In this document: piece after piece, positions 56,532 to 64,000 of the stretch
Numbering within the stretch: the stretch's first letter is position 1
How the letters are laid out: each line of letters opens with the position of its first letter
NCBI GenBank assembly: GCA_016125285.1
Contig: WGMA01000039.1
Span: 103,239 to 167,238, forward strand
Reading direction: 5' to 3'
Source of the DNA: Phycisphaera sp.
GTDB lineage: Bacteria; Planctomycetota; Phycisphaerae; Phycisphaerales; Zrk34
DNA length: 64,000 nucleotides
Program-made: the position numbers and the translations under genes
The notes under the pieces: generated by a model
The model's database searches: none
What the model was told of the DNA's origin: nothing
Seen by the model: only the letters and a program-made list of their open reading frames with translations

Positions 56532-58031
56532 TCAGGGCGCTGGCACGTCTGTGGCGGGCTGAGGAGGATCGCCGCCGATGCTGACGACCAGGTCGTAGGG
56601 TTTCGTGCGGTCGCGGTGGACGGGCCGGGCGCCGCCGTCGTCGGTGCGGTCTGCGCCGACGCTGTAGACGCTCACGCCGCGGTCGTGCACGACGTATCGC
56701 ATCGGCGCCCCATCGAACGGGTCGACGGGCGGCGTGTCGAACACACCCGCCGCCGCCTCGCCCAGCGTGCCCGGCCAAGCGCCCGTCGCCAGGCGATAAC
56801 GCTGCGCTGCGATGATGACGCGCGCGAGCGTCGTCCGCACCTGGCGCGCGAGATCGAGTTCGGCGCAACGCGTTTCGGGCATCAGCATCATGGTGGCGAA
56901 CGGCCGGCCCATGCTGCGGCTCTGTTTGAGCTGCCGGTCGATGACCGCCATCGCGTCGAGACGTTCGACGCCGGACAACGACATCGCTTGCGCCTGCTCG
57001 TTCATCGTGCGCAGCGCCTGCAACTCATCGGGCTTCAACATCCCCAGCGCCAGCGCCACGCGCATCGTCCGCTTGCCACGACCGTCTTGATCCTCACGCT
57101 CGTCGTCGTAGAGCCACGACGCGTCGCGGTATATGGCCAGGAATCTCACGAGGTCGCCGGCCATGGCGTCGCGCATCAGCGACGGGTCCGCGACGCCCGC
57201 CAGCGCGGCGTCGAGGTGTGCCAGCTGCGCATCGGTCAGTTCGCACCGGTTGACGATCGCCTCGGCGGCGTCCACGACGTTGGTCTCACAGCTCGATCGG
57301 ACCAGCCCGTCGATCATCCCGCTCGGATGGTCGAGGGTATGGGTCAGTGCGACCAGATCGGCGAACGCACGCAGGGCGCCGGTCGCGCCATCGGTCGACG
57401 TGCGCCACACGACCTCGGTGTAGCACAGCCGGACACATCCATGCAACCCGTCGAGTTGACGGTCGTTGAATACCGTACAGTCGGACATGCCGCGTCGTTC
57501 GAGCGGGTACCGGCACGGCGCGCCCGTCGCCTCGCGAAGCAGCCGAAGGCACGGCGCGTTCACGTCCAGGTGGGCCCGCATCGCCGCCAGCGTTTCATCG
57601 TCGATCGGCTCGAACGGGCTTGGCCAGTCGACGTCCTTACCCACGTCCGGCAGGCGCTGGGCCAACGCTTCGTCGATGCGTCCGTCGAACGCCGCGTCGT
57701 CGGGCGCGACGTATGCGCCGAAGGCCGCGAGATACCGGTCGGCCGCGTTCGTCGCCCCGTCCGGGATCCGGTTCGCCTCCCGGTACCACGCCTCGAATCC
57801 CTCGACGTCGAGGGGGTAGCCCCGCGCCGCCGCGACGGCGCGCTCCGCGGCGATCTGCCCGTCGATGTGGATTCGCCAACCGGCGTACATCGCGCCCGCC
57901 GCGACGAGCAGCGCGAGCCACCACAGCCGCCTGCGCCGCCGCTTCGCTCGCGCATCCCCGCCGGGCGTGATGGCGTCCGGCGGCTCGTCGCCGTGCGCCG
58001 CTCCGCGCTCGCCGCTCGCCTCCGTGTCCAT
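56532..58031 (-). CDS. Single-pass membrane protein with pseudopilin-like C-terminal motif
   Basis: A 499-aa protein with a cytosolic acidic/basic N-terminus, one membrane helix (LWWLALLVAAGAMYAGWRI, ~36-54) and an extracytoplasmic helical body. The last ~100 residues hold YRLATGAWPGTLGEAAAG ... DPFDGAPMRYVVHDRGVSVYSVGADRTDDGG. That end is like the C-terminus of type II pseudopilins (GspG) and is common in planctomycete membrane proteins. GGAGG lies 7 bases before the ATG. The frame is open far upstream with no coding similarity. The function is unknown. Confidence 0.72.
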   Translation of the reverse strand: MDTEASGERGAAHGDEPPDAITPGGDARAKRRRRRLWWLALLVAAGAMYAGWRIHIDGQIAAERAVAAARGYPLDVEGFEAWYREANRIPDGATNAADRYLAAFGAYVAPDDAAFDGRIDEALAQRLPDVGKDVDWPSPFEPIDDETLAAMRAHLDVNAPCLRLLREATGAPCRYPLERRGMSDCTVFNDRQLDGLHGCVRLCYTEVVWRTSTDGATGALRAFADLVALTHTLDHPSGMIDGLVRSSCETNVVDAAEAIVNRCELTDAQLAHLDAALAGVADPSLMRDAMAGDLVRFLAIYRDASWLYDDEREDQDGRGKRTMRVALALGMLKPDELQALRTMNEQAQAMSLSGVERLDAMAVIDRQLKQSRSMGRPFATMMLMPETRCAELDLARQVRTTLARVIIAAQRYRLATGAWPGTLGEAAAGVFDTPPVDPFDGAPMRYVVHDRGVSVYSVGADRTDDGGARPVHRDRTKPYDLVVSIGGDPPQPATDVPAP

Positions 58032-58468
58032 CGCGCTGCCTCCGGTCTGCCGCGGCTCCGTTCGACTTGAACCCACGACCATGCTACCACTCGCGCGGCT
58101 GCCACATCGGTCAATGCCGAAGGCGACGCTCCCGAATCCGGCACCCGCACGCGCCGATCCGTGCGCACCGGCGCGACACACGGTTGAGTTTTTGCGTCGG
58201 AAATTGCACGCCCAATGGGTCACCGATTCGGCCCGTCGGCGCCCGTGTCGCGCACCACGTGCGCCCATTCGCGCCCCATTGGCGCCCCGTTGCGGCCCCG
58301 CCGAGAACCCGTCGAAATACCGTCGCCGCCACGGAAATACGCGACTTACATCGCGGTGACCCCCCCGCGGCGACGTAAGTGCTTGGTTTGGCGTGTGGCC
58401 ACCCCGCGCAGGCGCGGCGGAAGCAAGCGCGGGCGCGGTGATCAGGCGGCGTTGAGTTTCTTTGCCAT
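58032..58468. other. Gene-free GC-rich intergenic region
   Basis: 437 bases between the start of the 499-aa membrane protein gene and the end of pyrF. No gene or terminator is seen. It contains repeated GCGCCC/GCGCCCCATT-like stretches (~58220-58300) and a dyad ACTTAC/GTAAGT (58344-58380). Its purpose is unknown. Confidence 0.4.
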
Positions 58469-59404
58469 TTACCCGCCGACGATCGCCGCGACCTGGCGCT
58501 TCATGTCGATCGCCGCGGCTTCGATCGCGGCGGGCCAGTCGTGCGAATCGCCCGTGCCCGCAGCCTCGTAAGCGTAGGTGATCGATCGGCTTGCGGTGAT
58601 CAGCGCGCCGGCGCCGTCGGCGTTGAAGCATGCGCGGACGTCGTCGGCGGAGCCGCCCTGCGCGCCGAAGCCGGGCACGAGGAAGAGTTGGCGGGGCATG
58701 ATGGCGCGGAGCCTGGTGGCGTCGCCGGGCTTGGTCGCGCCGACGACCGCGCCGAGCAGGCTGTAGCCGGACTGGCCGACGTAACGGCTGTCGCTGCCGA
58801 TCTCTGCGACGAGCGCGCCGACGGCCTCGGCGACGGTGCGCCCGTCGGCCAGCGGCAGCGACTGGATCGCGTCGCCGCCGGGGTTGGACGTCCGCACGAG
58901 CGCGAACACGCCCTTGCCCTCCGCGGCGGCGAGGTCGCAGAAGGGCGACAGGCCGTCGAGCCCGAAGTAGCTGTTGACCGTCACGGCGTCGGCCGCGGCG
59001 GAGCGCTCGTCGTCGTCGACGTCGTCTTCGCACGGCGGGTCGATCATCGTGGCGTGGGCGTAGTGTGCGGCGGTCGAGCCGATGTCGCCGCGCTTCACGT
59101 CGCCGATGACGACGAGGCCGGCGCGTCGCGCCTCGCCGATGAGCTGCTCGTAGATCGCCACGCCCTCGGCGCCGTAGCGTTCGAAGCACGCGGACTGAAA
59201 CTTCACGGCCGGCACGTGATCGGCCACGGCGTCGAGGACGACGAGCACGAAGTCGGCGACCGCGTCGAGCGCTTCGCCGCCGTCGCCGCGCACGTCGTCG
59301 AGCAGCGACTTGGGCATCCTTTCGAGCACCGGGTCGATCCCGACGCACACCGGCGCGCCCTTGTCCTCGATGCGGTCCAGCAGGGTGTCGACGAAGTGTG
59401 CCAT
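58469..59404 (-). CDS. pyrF: Orotidine 5'-phosphate decarboxylase (type 2)
   Basis: A 311-aa OMP decarboxylase of the longer 'type 2' group (~270-310 aa). It catalyses the last step of UMP synthesis. The catalytic Asp/Lys motif is VIGDVKRGDIGSTAAHY (~100-116). VCVGIDPVLERMP is at the N-terminus, and LVPGFGAQGGSADDVR holds the phosphate-binding loop. GGAG lies before the ATG. It is a single gene. Confidence 0.93.
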   Translation of the reverse strand: MAHFVDTLLDRIEDKGAPVCVGIDPVLERMPKSLLDDVRGDGGEALDAVADFVLVVLDAVADHVPAVKFQSACFERYGAEGVAIYEQLIGEARRAGLVVIGDVKRGDIGSTAAHYAHATMIDPPCEDDVDDDERSAAADAVTVNSYFGLDGLSPFCDLAAAEGKGVFALVRTSNPGGDAIQSLPLADGRTVAEAVGALVAEIGSDSRYVGQSGYSLLGAVVGATKPGDATRLRAIMPRQLFLVPGFGAQGGSADDVRACFNADGAGALITASRSITYAYEAAGTGDSHDWPAAIEAAAIDMKRQVAAIVGG

Positions 59405-59619
59405 GCGTGTCGGTCTCCGTGTGGCCCGCCGCGTGGCGCGGCGGGCGATGAAAAGTCTCGTCTTGAAGCGTGCGTAGCTTACCGGCCCCGCGGCCCGGCG
59501 TCATTTTCACCGCTCGCGGATACGCCGCGAAACACGGGCTACAATCACCGTAGCTGCCGGCGCGGGCGACGCCGGGTTGCGGCCGATCGGACACCGGGCA
59601 CATCTCACCGGGGAACATC

Positions 59620-60477
59620 ATGGACTGGAAACATGGGTCGGCGATCGGCGGGTCGGTGGTGGTGGGCTTCGTGCTGATGCTAATGATCGTGCGGCACGGT
59701 TCGCCGGACGCGTCGCCGGCCGCGCGATCGGGTGAGCCGACGCCGGTGCTGCCGGAGGTGACGTTCGTCGCCGAGCCGTCCACGCCGTCAGCGCCCTCAC
59801 CGTCGCCCGCGCCAAGCGCGCCGAAGGCACGCGAGCCGGCCGCGCCGGACGCGACGTCTGCGCCCGCCGCGACGACGGCGACACCGGCGGTCGTCGCGCC
59901 GCTCGATCCGACCGAGGCGCAGCGTCTGTACGACCGGGCGGTGGCGCTGTACACGCAGGGCGAGTACGAGGCCGCGTCGTCGCTGCTGGACCGCGTCCTG
60001 ACGGCGCGGGGCGCCGACGCGGTGGCGCTGCGGGCGGTCGCCGGGTCGGGCACGGCGGAGGGATTCGACGCGGCGGTGCACGCGTACGCGTTGCTGTCGC
60101 GCGCCGCGGCCGACATCGACCGCGCCGAGGCGCTGGCCTTGGCCGACCGCTACCGCGAGGCGCACGACGCGATCGCCGCGGCGGGCGAGTCGCTGACCGC
60201 CGCGGCGCGGCTCGACGTGCCGGCGCACCTGCGGCCCGACCCGGCGATCGTCACGGCGCACCGTCGCCGCTTCGACCGCGTCGAGTGGTTCGTCGGCATC
60301 ACGTACCAGCTCAGCGAGCGCCTGAGCGACGAGCGTTACGAGTCGGCGTGGCAGCTGTTCAACTTCGCGACGCTCGACAACGACGTCAACGCCCGCCTCA
60401 CCCATGAGCAGCACAGCAAGCTCGTCGAGCTCGGTCGACGCATCGAGGACGGCATGGCGAAGCAGAGCGTCACCTGA
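59620..60477 (+). CDS. Membrane-anchored Pro/Ala-rich protein, unknown function
   Basis: A 285-aa protein with one N-terminal membrane helix (GSAIGGSVVVGFVLMLMIV). A disordered Pro/Ala/Ser/Thr linker (~30-92) leads to a C-terminal helical domain with one TPR-like pair (AQRLYDRAVALYTQGEYEAAS). Nothing more specific is recognised. It sits between pyrF (divergent) and the blaI-type regulator. Confidence 0.65.
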   Translation: MDWKHGSAIGGSVVVGFVLMLMIVRHGSPDASPAARSGEPTPVLPEVTFVAEPSTPSAPSPSPAPSAPKAREPAAPDATSAPAATTATPAVVAPLDPTEAQRLYDRAVALYTQGEYEAASSLLDRVLTARGADAVALRAVAGSGTAEGFDAAVHAYALLSRAAADIDRAEALALADRYREAHDAIAAAGESLTAAARLDVPAHLRPDPAIVTAHRRRFDRVEWFVGITYQLSERLSDERYESAWQLFNFATLDNDVNARLTHEQHSKLVELGRRIEDGMAKQSVT

Positions 60478-60589
60478 CGCGTCGCGGGCGTCGCGCCCCG
60501 CGGTCGCCCGCCGATCCGTCCCACGGTCCATCCATCTCTACGCCTTCGCCGCACGCCGATGCGATTTCGCGTCGATCGCGCGGGCCGGC

Positions 60590-60632
60590 TTGATTAGTGA
60601 CTACACCCGTAATAGACTACGCATGTAATCAC
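60590..60632 (+). promoter_or_regulatory. Promoter and overlapping operator of the blaI-M56 operon
   Basis: A -35 box TTGATT (60590-60595), a 17-base gap and a -10 box TAGACT (60613-60618) lie just upstream of blaI. They are overlapped by a dyad: GTGACTACA (60597-60605) and TGTAATCAC (60624-60632), 8 of 9 positions matching, with an inner CGTA/TACG pair. The TACA/TGTA core fits BlaI/MecI operators, so the regulator probably represses its own operon. Confidence 0.75.
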
Positions 60633-60649
60633 TTTGAGGAGGCCCGACG

Positions 60650-61030
60650 ATGAGCGGCATGCCGAGTATTTCGGACGCGGAGTGGCAGGTGATGCAGGTC
60701 GCCTGGGAGCGGTCGCCGGCGGCGACGGGCGCGCAGGAGTTCGTCGACGCGCTGGCGGAGGCGAACCGGTGGCACCCGCGCACGATCAAGACGATGCTCG
60801 CCCGGCTGATCAAGAAGGGCGCGCTGAAGTTCGAGCAGGAGGGCAACCGTTACCTGTATCGCCCGGCGGTGTCGCAGAAGCAGTGCGTGCGCGCCGAGAG
60901 CCGGTCGTTCCTGAAGCGCGTGTTCGACGGCGACAGCGCCGCGGCGCTGATGCACCTCGTTGAGGCCACGAAGCTGACGCCGGGGCAGGTCGACGAGCTC
61001 AAGCGGCTGCTGGAGGAGAAATCGAAATGA
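60650..61030 (+). CDS. BlaI/MecI/CopY-family transcriptional repressor
   Basis: A 126-aa winged-helix repressor. The N-terminal part (ISDAEWQVMQVAWERSP) and the recognition region HPRTIKTMLARLIKKGALKFEQEGNRYLYRP are typical of BlaI. It ends in a helical dimerisation domain (LTPGQVDELKRLLEEKSK). GAGGAGG lies 7 bases before the ATG. The M56 peptidase gene overlaps it by four bases (ATGA). The peptidase is expected to trigger cleavage of this repressor and so induce the operon. The inducer is probably not a beta-lactam, because the sensor lacks a penicillin-binding domain. Confidence 0.93.
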   Translation: MSGMPSISDAEWQVMQVAWERSPAATGAQEFVDALAEANRWHPRTIKTMLARLIKKGALKFEQEGNRYLYRPAVSQKQCVRAESRSFLKRVFDGDSAAALMHLVEATKLTPGQVDELKRLLEEKSK

Positions 61031-63645
61031 ACATGTTGAGTGTCGGGGTAGCGGAGGCGTCGACGGTGGTCGACTGGCTGTGGCAGACGACGTGGCAGGC
61101 GTCGGCGCTGATCGTGCTGGTGTTCGCGGTCGCGGCGTCGCTGGGCCGTTGGCTTTCGCCGGGCTGGCGATACGCGTTGTGGGTGGTGGTGGCGGTGCGG
61201 CTGGTGATGCCGGTGCTGCCGCCGAGCCCGACGAGTGTGTTCAACGTGATGCGCCTGCTGACGCCGGCGACGATCGAGGCGGAGGCGTCGACGTCTTCGC
61301 CCGACGCGTTCGCGTCTGTCGAGGTCACGACATCGGGCGACCTGGCGCCGGGCGAGTCGCCGGCGGAGCGGTTCGCGGCGCACGCGGGCGCGTCGGGGGC
61401 GCGGATGACGCTGTCACGGAACCACGGCGCCGCGGCGTGGGCGCTGATCGCGTGCTGGCTGCTCGGCGCGGCGTTGCTGCTGGGCTGGGCGGTGTTGTGC
61501 AGCGTGCGTCTGGCGCGGCGGGTGCGGCGCGCGGGTGTCGACGCCGACGAAGACCTGCAGCGCGAGCTGCGTGCGTGCTGCGAGGCGATGGGCGTGCGTC
61601 GCGCGCCGCGGCTGGTGATCACGGACGTCGTCGCCGGACCGGCGTTGACCGGCGTGCTGCGGCCGACGCTGCTGCTGCCTTCGAGCGTCGTGACGCAGCT
61701 CGACAGCGACGAACTGCGATACGTGCTGCGACACGAGCTGGCGCACCTGCGTCGGCGCGACCTGTGGGCGCACTGGCTGATCGTGGCGCTGCGCGCGTTG
61801 CACTGGTTCAACCCGCTGGTGTGGCTGGCGGCCCGTCACGTGCAGAACGAACGCGAACTGGCGTGCGACGCGCTGGTGCTGTCGCGTGGCGGAACGAACG
61901 ACGCGCCGGCCTACGGGCGGACGCTGATCAAGGTCATCGAACTCATGCAGAACCGGCCGGGCGTTCACGCCGCACTCGGGATCGGCGGTTCGGCAAGCAA
62001 ACTGAAACGGAGACTTTCAATGTTGAAGACAGGTCGCAGACGGGGATGGTGGATCGGGGTGATGGTCGCGGCAGCGCTGGTGTGCATCGGCCTGACGAAC
62101 GCGGTGATCCCGGGGACGAACAGCGCCACGGCGATCGCGGCGGACGGCGGCGGCGAAGACGGGGCGGTGGTGTTTGAGGGCACGGGTAAGACGCGTGTCA
62201 CGGCGAGCGACGGCCAGATCACGGTCACGGCGGATCGCCTCGTCATTTCGTCGCCGCGCGGCGCGATCGCAGCCAATGATGATGCGGATCTCTCTAAGGC
62301 GAAGGACGCGCCGCAGGGCGCCGATCCGAACGTTGATGCGGCCGCGCCGCTGCCCGCGGGGCTGACGAAGCTGATCGACGTCGACTTCAAGGATGCAAAG
62401 CTGGTGGACGTCATCGCGTACCTGCGGCAGGTCACCGGCGAGAACTTCCTGGTGCAGTGGCCGCACCTGGAGAGCAATGGCAGGATCGTTAAGGAGACGT
62501 CGGTGACGATGACGATGAAGCAGGTTCGGGCGGTGACAGCGCTGCAACTGATCTGCGAGTCGCTGAGCGATGCGAGTCAGCTTGACGCGACGCCCTTCGG
62601 GGGCCTGGGCATGAGCATGGGCTTCCGCATCGACGACGGCGTGGTCGTGATCACGTCGATCGCGCCGCCCGAGCCGCGGAAGGACGCCGACGCCGAGGCG
62701 CGGACGAGTCAGACGCGCGAGGCGCTGCGCCGGCCGATCGACCTGTCGTTCGAGGGGAACAAGCTGTCGGCCGTGGTCGATTACCTGCGGAACGCCGCGG
62801 GCATCAACATCATGGTGCATTGGAATCACCTGGCGCAGCTCGGCGTTGAGCCGGATTCGTCGGTGTCGATGAATCTCAAGAAGGTGCCCGTCGGCACGGC
62901 GTTGCGGCTGATCCTCGAGCAGGTCGATTTCGACTCGGAGGGTCCCGTGAATATCGGCTACCGCGTGGAGGACGGCGTGGTGGTTGTCTCGAGGATCCCC
63001 TCGGCGCCGACGGTTCAGGTCGACGCGCGGTTCATGCTGATGTCGCCCGAGGAGTACGACGCGATGGTCAAGCCGATGCTGACGACACAGACGGGCGTCA
63101 AGCTGCCGGGCGCGACGCTCGACAACACGCAGCTCGGCGAGCTGATCCAGAAGCTCGCCGCTCGCCCGGGCTCCGACACGGTCAGTGCGCCGCGTTTGAC
63201 GACCTTCGCGGGCCAGCCGGCGTCGGTCCGGATCGGGCAGACGTCCACGTTTGTCAGTGACTACAAGAAGCAGCAGAAGAAGGGCGAGGTGCACTTCAAG
63301 CCGGTGATCATGACTTTGGAGGAGGGCTTGACGTTTGAGGTGACTCCGAAGCTCGCTGAAGGAGACGACAAGAGCATCGGGATCGAGTTCGAATCGCGTG
63401 TTACGTCGCGTACGGGCCCCACGCAGCGCGAGCCGTTCGCGGGTGCGCCGAAAGACAAGCCACAGTTTGTCGAGGCGCCGCAGATCCAGAACACTCGGGT
63501 CACGGGCAAGACACAGCTCCAGTCCGGCCTCACGTACCTCGTCGACGCGGGCGAGCTGACCGGCAAGCTGAACGACCAGGACGAATCGGAGTACGGCCGG
63601 AAGCGTCACATGATCGTGGTGATTACGCCGAAGAAGATGGATTGA
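61027..63645 (+). CDS. M56 (BlaR1-like) peptidase fused to secretin-like modules
   Basis: An 872-aa protein. Residues ~1-330 are a BlaR1/M56 membrane peptidase with helices at ~22-40, ~48-65 and ~135-158. The zinc motif is H236-E237-L-A-H240 in LRHELAHLRRRDLW, with a further ligand in NERELACD (E277). A fourth helix (~341-360) leads outside. Instead of a penicillin-binding sensor there are two related modules (~450-560 and ~572-655), each with DVIAYLRQVTGENFLVQW- or AVVDYLRNAAGINIMVHW-type sequence resembling STN/secretin N domains. The end (~665-872) resembles a secretin core (VSAPRLTTFAGQPASVRIGQ; GLTFEVTPKL; MIVVITPKKMD). The operon is coupled to the BlaI gene. Confidence 0.88.
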   Translation: MNMLSVGVAEASTVVDWLWQTTWQASALIVLVFAVAASLGRWLSPGWRYALWVVVAVRLVMPVLPPSPTSVFNVMRLLTPATIEAEASTSSPDAFASVEVTTSGDLAPGESPAERFAAHAGASGARMTLSRNHGAAAWALIACWLLGAALLLGWAVLCSVRLARRVRRAGVDADEDLQRELRACCEAMGVRRAPRLVITDVVAGPALTGVLRPTLLLPSSVVTQLDSDELRYVLRHELAHLRRRDLWAHWLIVALRALHWFNPLVWLAARHVQNERELACDALVLSRGGTNDAPAYGRTLIKVIELMQNRPGVHAALGIGGSASKLKRRLSMLKTGRRRGWWIGVMVAAALVCIGLTNAVIPGTNSATAIAADGGGEDGAVVFEGTGKTRVTASDGQITVTADRLVISSPRGAIAANDDADLSKAKDAPQGADPNVDAAAPLPAGLTKLIDVDFKDAKLVDVIAYLRQVTGENFLVQWPHLESNGRIVKETSVTMTMKQVRAVTALQLICESLSDASQLDATPFGGLGMSMGFRIDDGVVVITSIAPPEPRKDADAEARTSQTREALRRPIDLSFEGNKLSAVVDYLRNAAGINIMVHWNHLAQLGVEPDSSVSMNLKKVPVGTALRLILEQVDFDSEGPVNIGYRVEDGVVVVSRIPSAPTVQVDARFMLMSPEEYDAMVKPMLTTQTGVKLPGATLDNTQLGELIQKLAARPGSDTVSAPRLTTFAGQPASVRIGQTSTFVSDYKKQQKKGEVHFKPVIMTLEEGLTFEVTPKLAEGDDKSIGIEFESRVTSRTGPTQREPFAGAPKDKPQFVEAPQIQNTRVTGKTQLQSGLTYLVDAGELTGKLNDQDESEYGRKRHMIVVITPKKMD

Positions 63646-63684
63646 TCCCGAGTCGCTTTGTCATCGTGTGACAGAGTTGAATGA

Positions 63685-63722
63685 AAAGGGCCGGGCCGCG
63701 TGATGCGGTCCGGCCCTCTTGT
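63685..63722 (+). terminator. Terminator after the blaI-M56 operon
   Basis: A strong 13-bp stem AGGGCCGGGCCGC (63687-63699) / GCGGTCCGGCCCT (63705-63717), with one mismatch, is followed by CTTGTATT. It lies ~40 bases past the stop. The T-run is weak. Confidence 0.65.
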
Positions 63723-63738
63723 ATTGGTGGAGTTGTGA

Positions 63739-63862
63739 AACCCCTCTCCACCAGGTGGGGGAGAGGTTGGGTGAGGGGGTCGATTCCTCGAACGTCGCGC
63801 AGCTTGCGGGAAGCGTGCGCGGTTTTCGGAGGATTCACCCTCACCCCGGCCCTCTCCCTTGG
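63739..63862. repeat. Interspersed palindromic repeat-like element
   Basis: CCTCTCC/GGAGAGG (63743-63766) forms one hairpin. GGGTGAGGG (63769-63777) pairs with CCCTCACCC (63838-63846), and GAGAG/CTCTC pairs continue. The GC-rich CCCTCACCC/CCCTCTCC composition resembles noncoding repeats dispersed in many bacterial genomes. It has no coding content. Confidence 0.5.
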
Positions 63863-63981
63863 AGCAGGATATTGCGCCACGGCTATAGGTTCGCGCCGGC
63901 GGAGCAGTTAGGGTGGGTTGCGCGTAAAAACGTTCGCCGGCATGATGGTGTTGCTTCATCCCTTTTACAAGGAGCACCGTC

Positions 63982-64000
63982 ATGGACGACGAACGATTCA
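63982..64000 (+). CDS. Start of a gene truncated by the window end
   Basis: An ATG follows a good AAGGAG ribosome site (63969-63974) at 7 bases. It encodes MDDERF before the window stops. The product cannot be told. Confidence 0.5.

Noticed and set aside
58032..60116. Upstream extension of the 499-aa membrane protein frame, running through pyrF and beyond
   Set aside because: The extension has no similarity, and GGAGG with ATG at 58031 marks the real start.
60650..63645. Beta-lactam resistance operon (blaI-blaR1)
   Set aside because: There is no penicillin-binding sensor domain and no beta-lactamase gene nearby. Only the regulatory architecture is shared.
63606..63983. Minus-strand frame over the terminator and repeat region
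   Set aside because: It is made of repeat and hairpin sequence and has no ribosome site.

Overview
The window is high-GC, gene-dense bacterial DNA. Its gene content points to a member of the Planctomycetota. The markers are a PVC-type membrane-bound dehydrogenase with HEAT repeats and a C-terminal CxxCH domain, a planctomycete-type cytochrome c/LRR protein, DUF1080 (3-keto-disaccharide hydrolase), a sulfatase, secreted beta-propeller, LamG, discoidin and golvesin-like proteins, a BlaI/M56 pair and an ExbB/ExbD/VWA operon. A Phycisphaerae-like lineage is a guess. No rRNA, tRNA, CRISPR array, integrase or transposase was recognised, so this reads as ordinary chromosome.

Layout. 0-11 kb: the 3' end of a cytochrome P450, D-lactate dehydrogenase (ldhA), a HicAB toxin-antitoxin pair behind acetyl-CoA synthetase (acs), a 1172-aa haem-domain dehydrogenase, a 25-bp-arm palindromic element, moaA, a cytochrome c/LRR/TRASH-like protein and a small EF-hand protein. 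11-20 kb: nfo, then a minus-strand operon VWA - TPR - ExbB - ExbD - ExbD - giant TPR protein, which looks like a proton-motive-force-driven envelope machine without TonB. 20-33 kb: a second long minus-strand run, P1B-type metal ATPase - ABC-2 permease - three SPFH (HflK/HflC-like) proteins - ABC ATPase - ABC-2 permease - TPR/TM protein. One SPFH protein has a His/Asp-rich cytosolic N-terminus. This run is the best candidate for an undescribed system, possibly a metal-responsive membrane microdomain and export complex. 33-37 kb: pheS, a methyltransferase and a sensor histidine kinase.

37-56 kb: mostly secreted proteins for extracellular carbohydrate or sulfated-glycan turnover. They are a sulfatase, two lectin-fold or DUF1080-type proteins, a PDZ/toroid protein, a 1153-aa discoidin protein, an FAD oxidoreductase with a golvesin-like domain, a LamG protein, a PQQ-type propeller and an EF-hand/esterase fusion. 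56-64 kb: conserved hypotheticals, pyrF, and a BlaI repressor with an M56 (BlaR1-like) peptidase whose extracellular part resembles secretin modules instead of a beta-lactam sensor. The pair is preceded by a promoter overlapped by a clear dyad operator. The window ends at the start of another gene.

Terminator hairpins mark several transcription units (8.9, 11.2, 12.2 and 63.7 kb). Very long open frames antisense to real genes are common here because of the GC bias, and they were not annotated.
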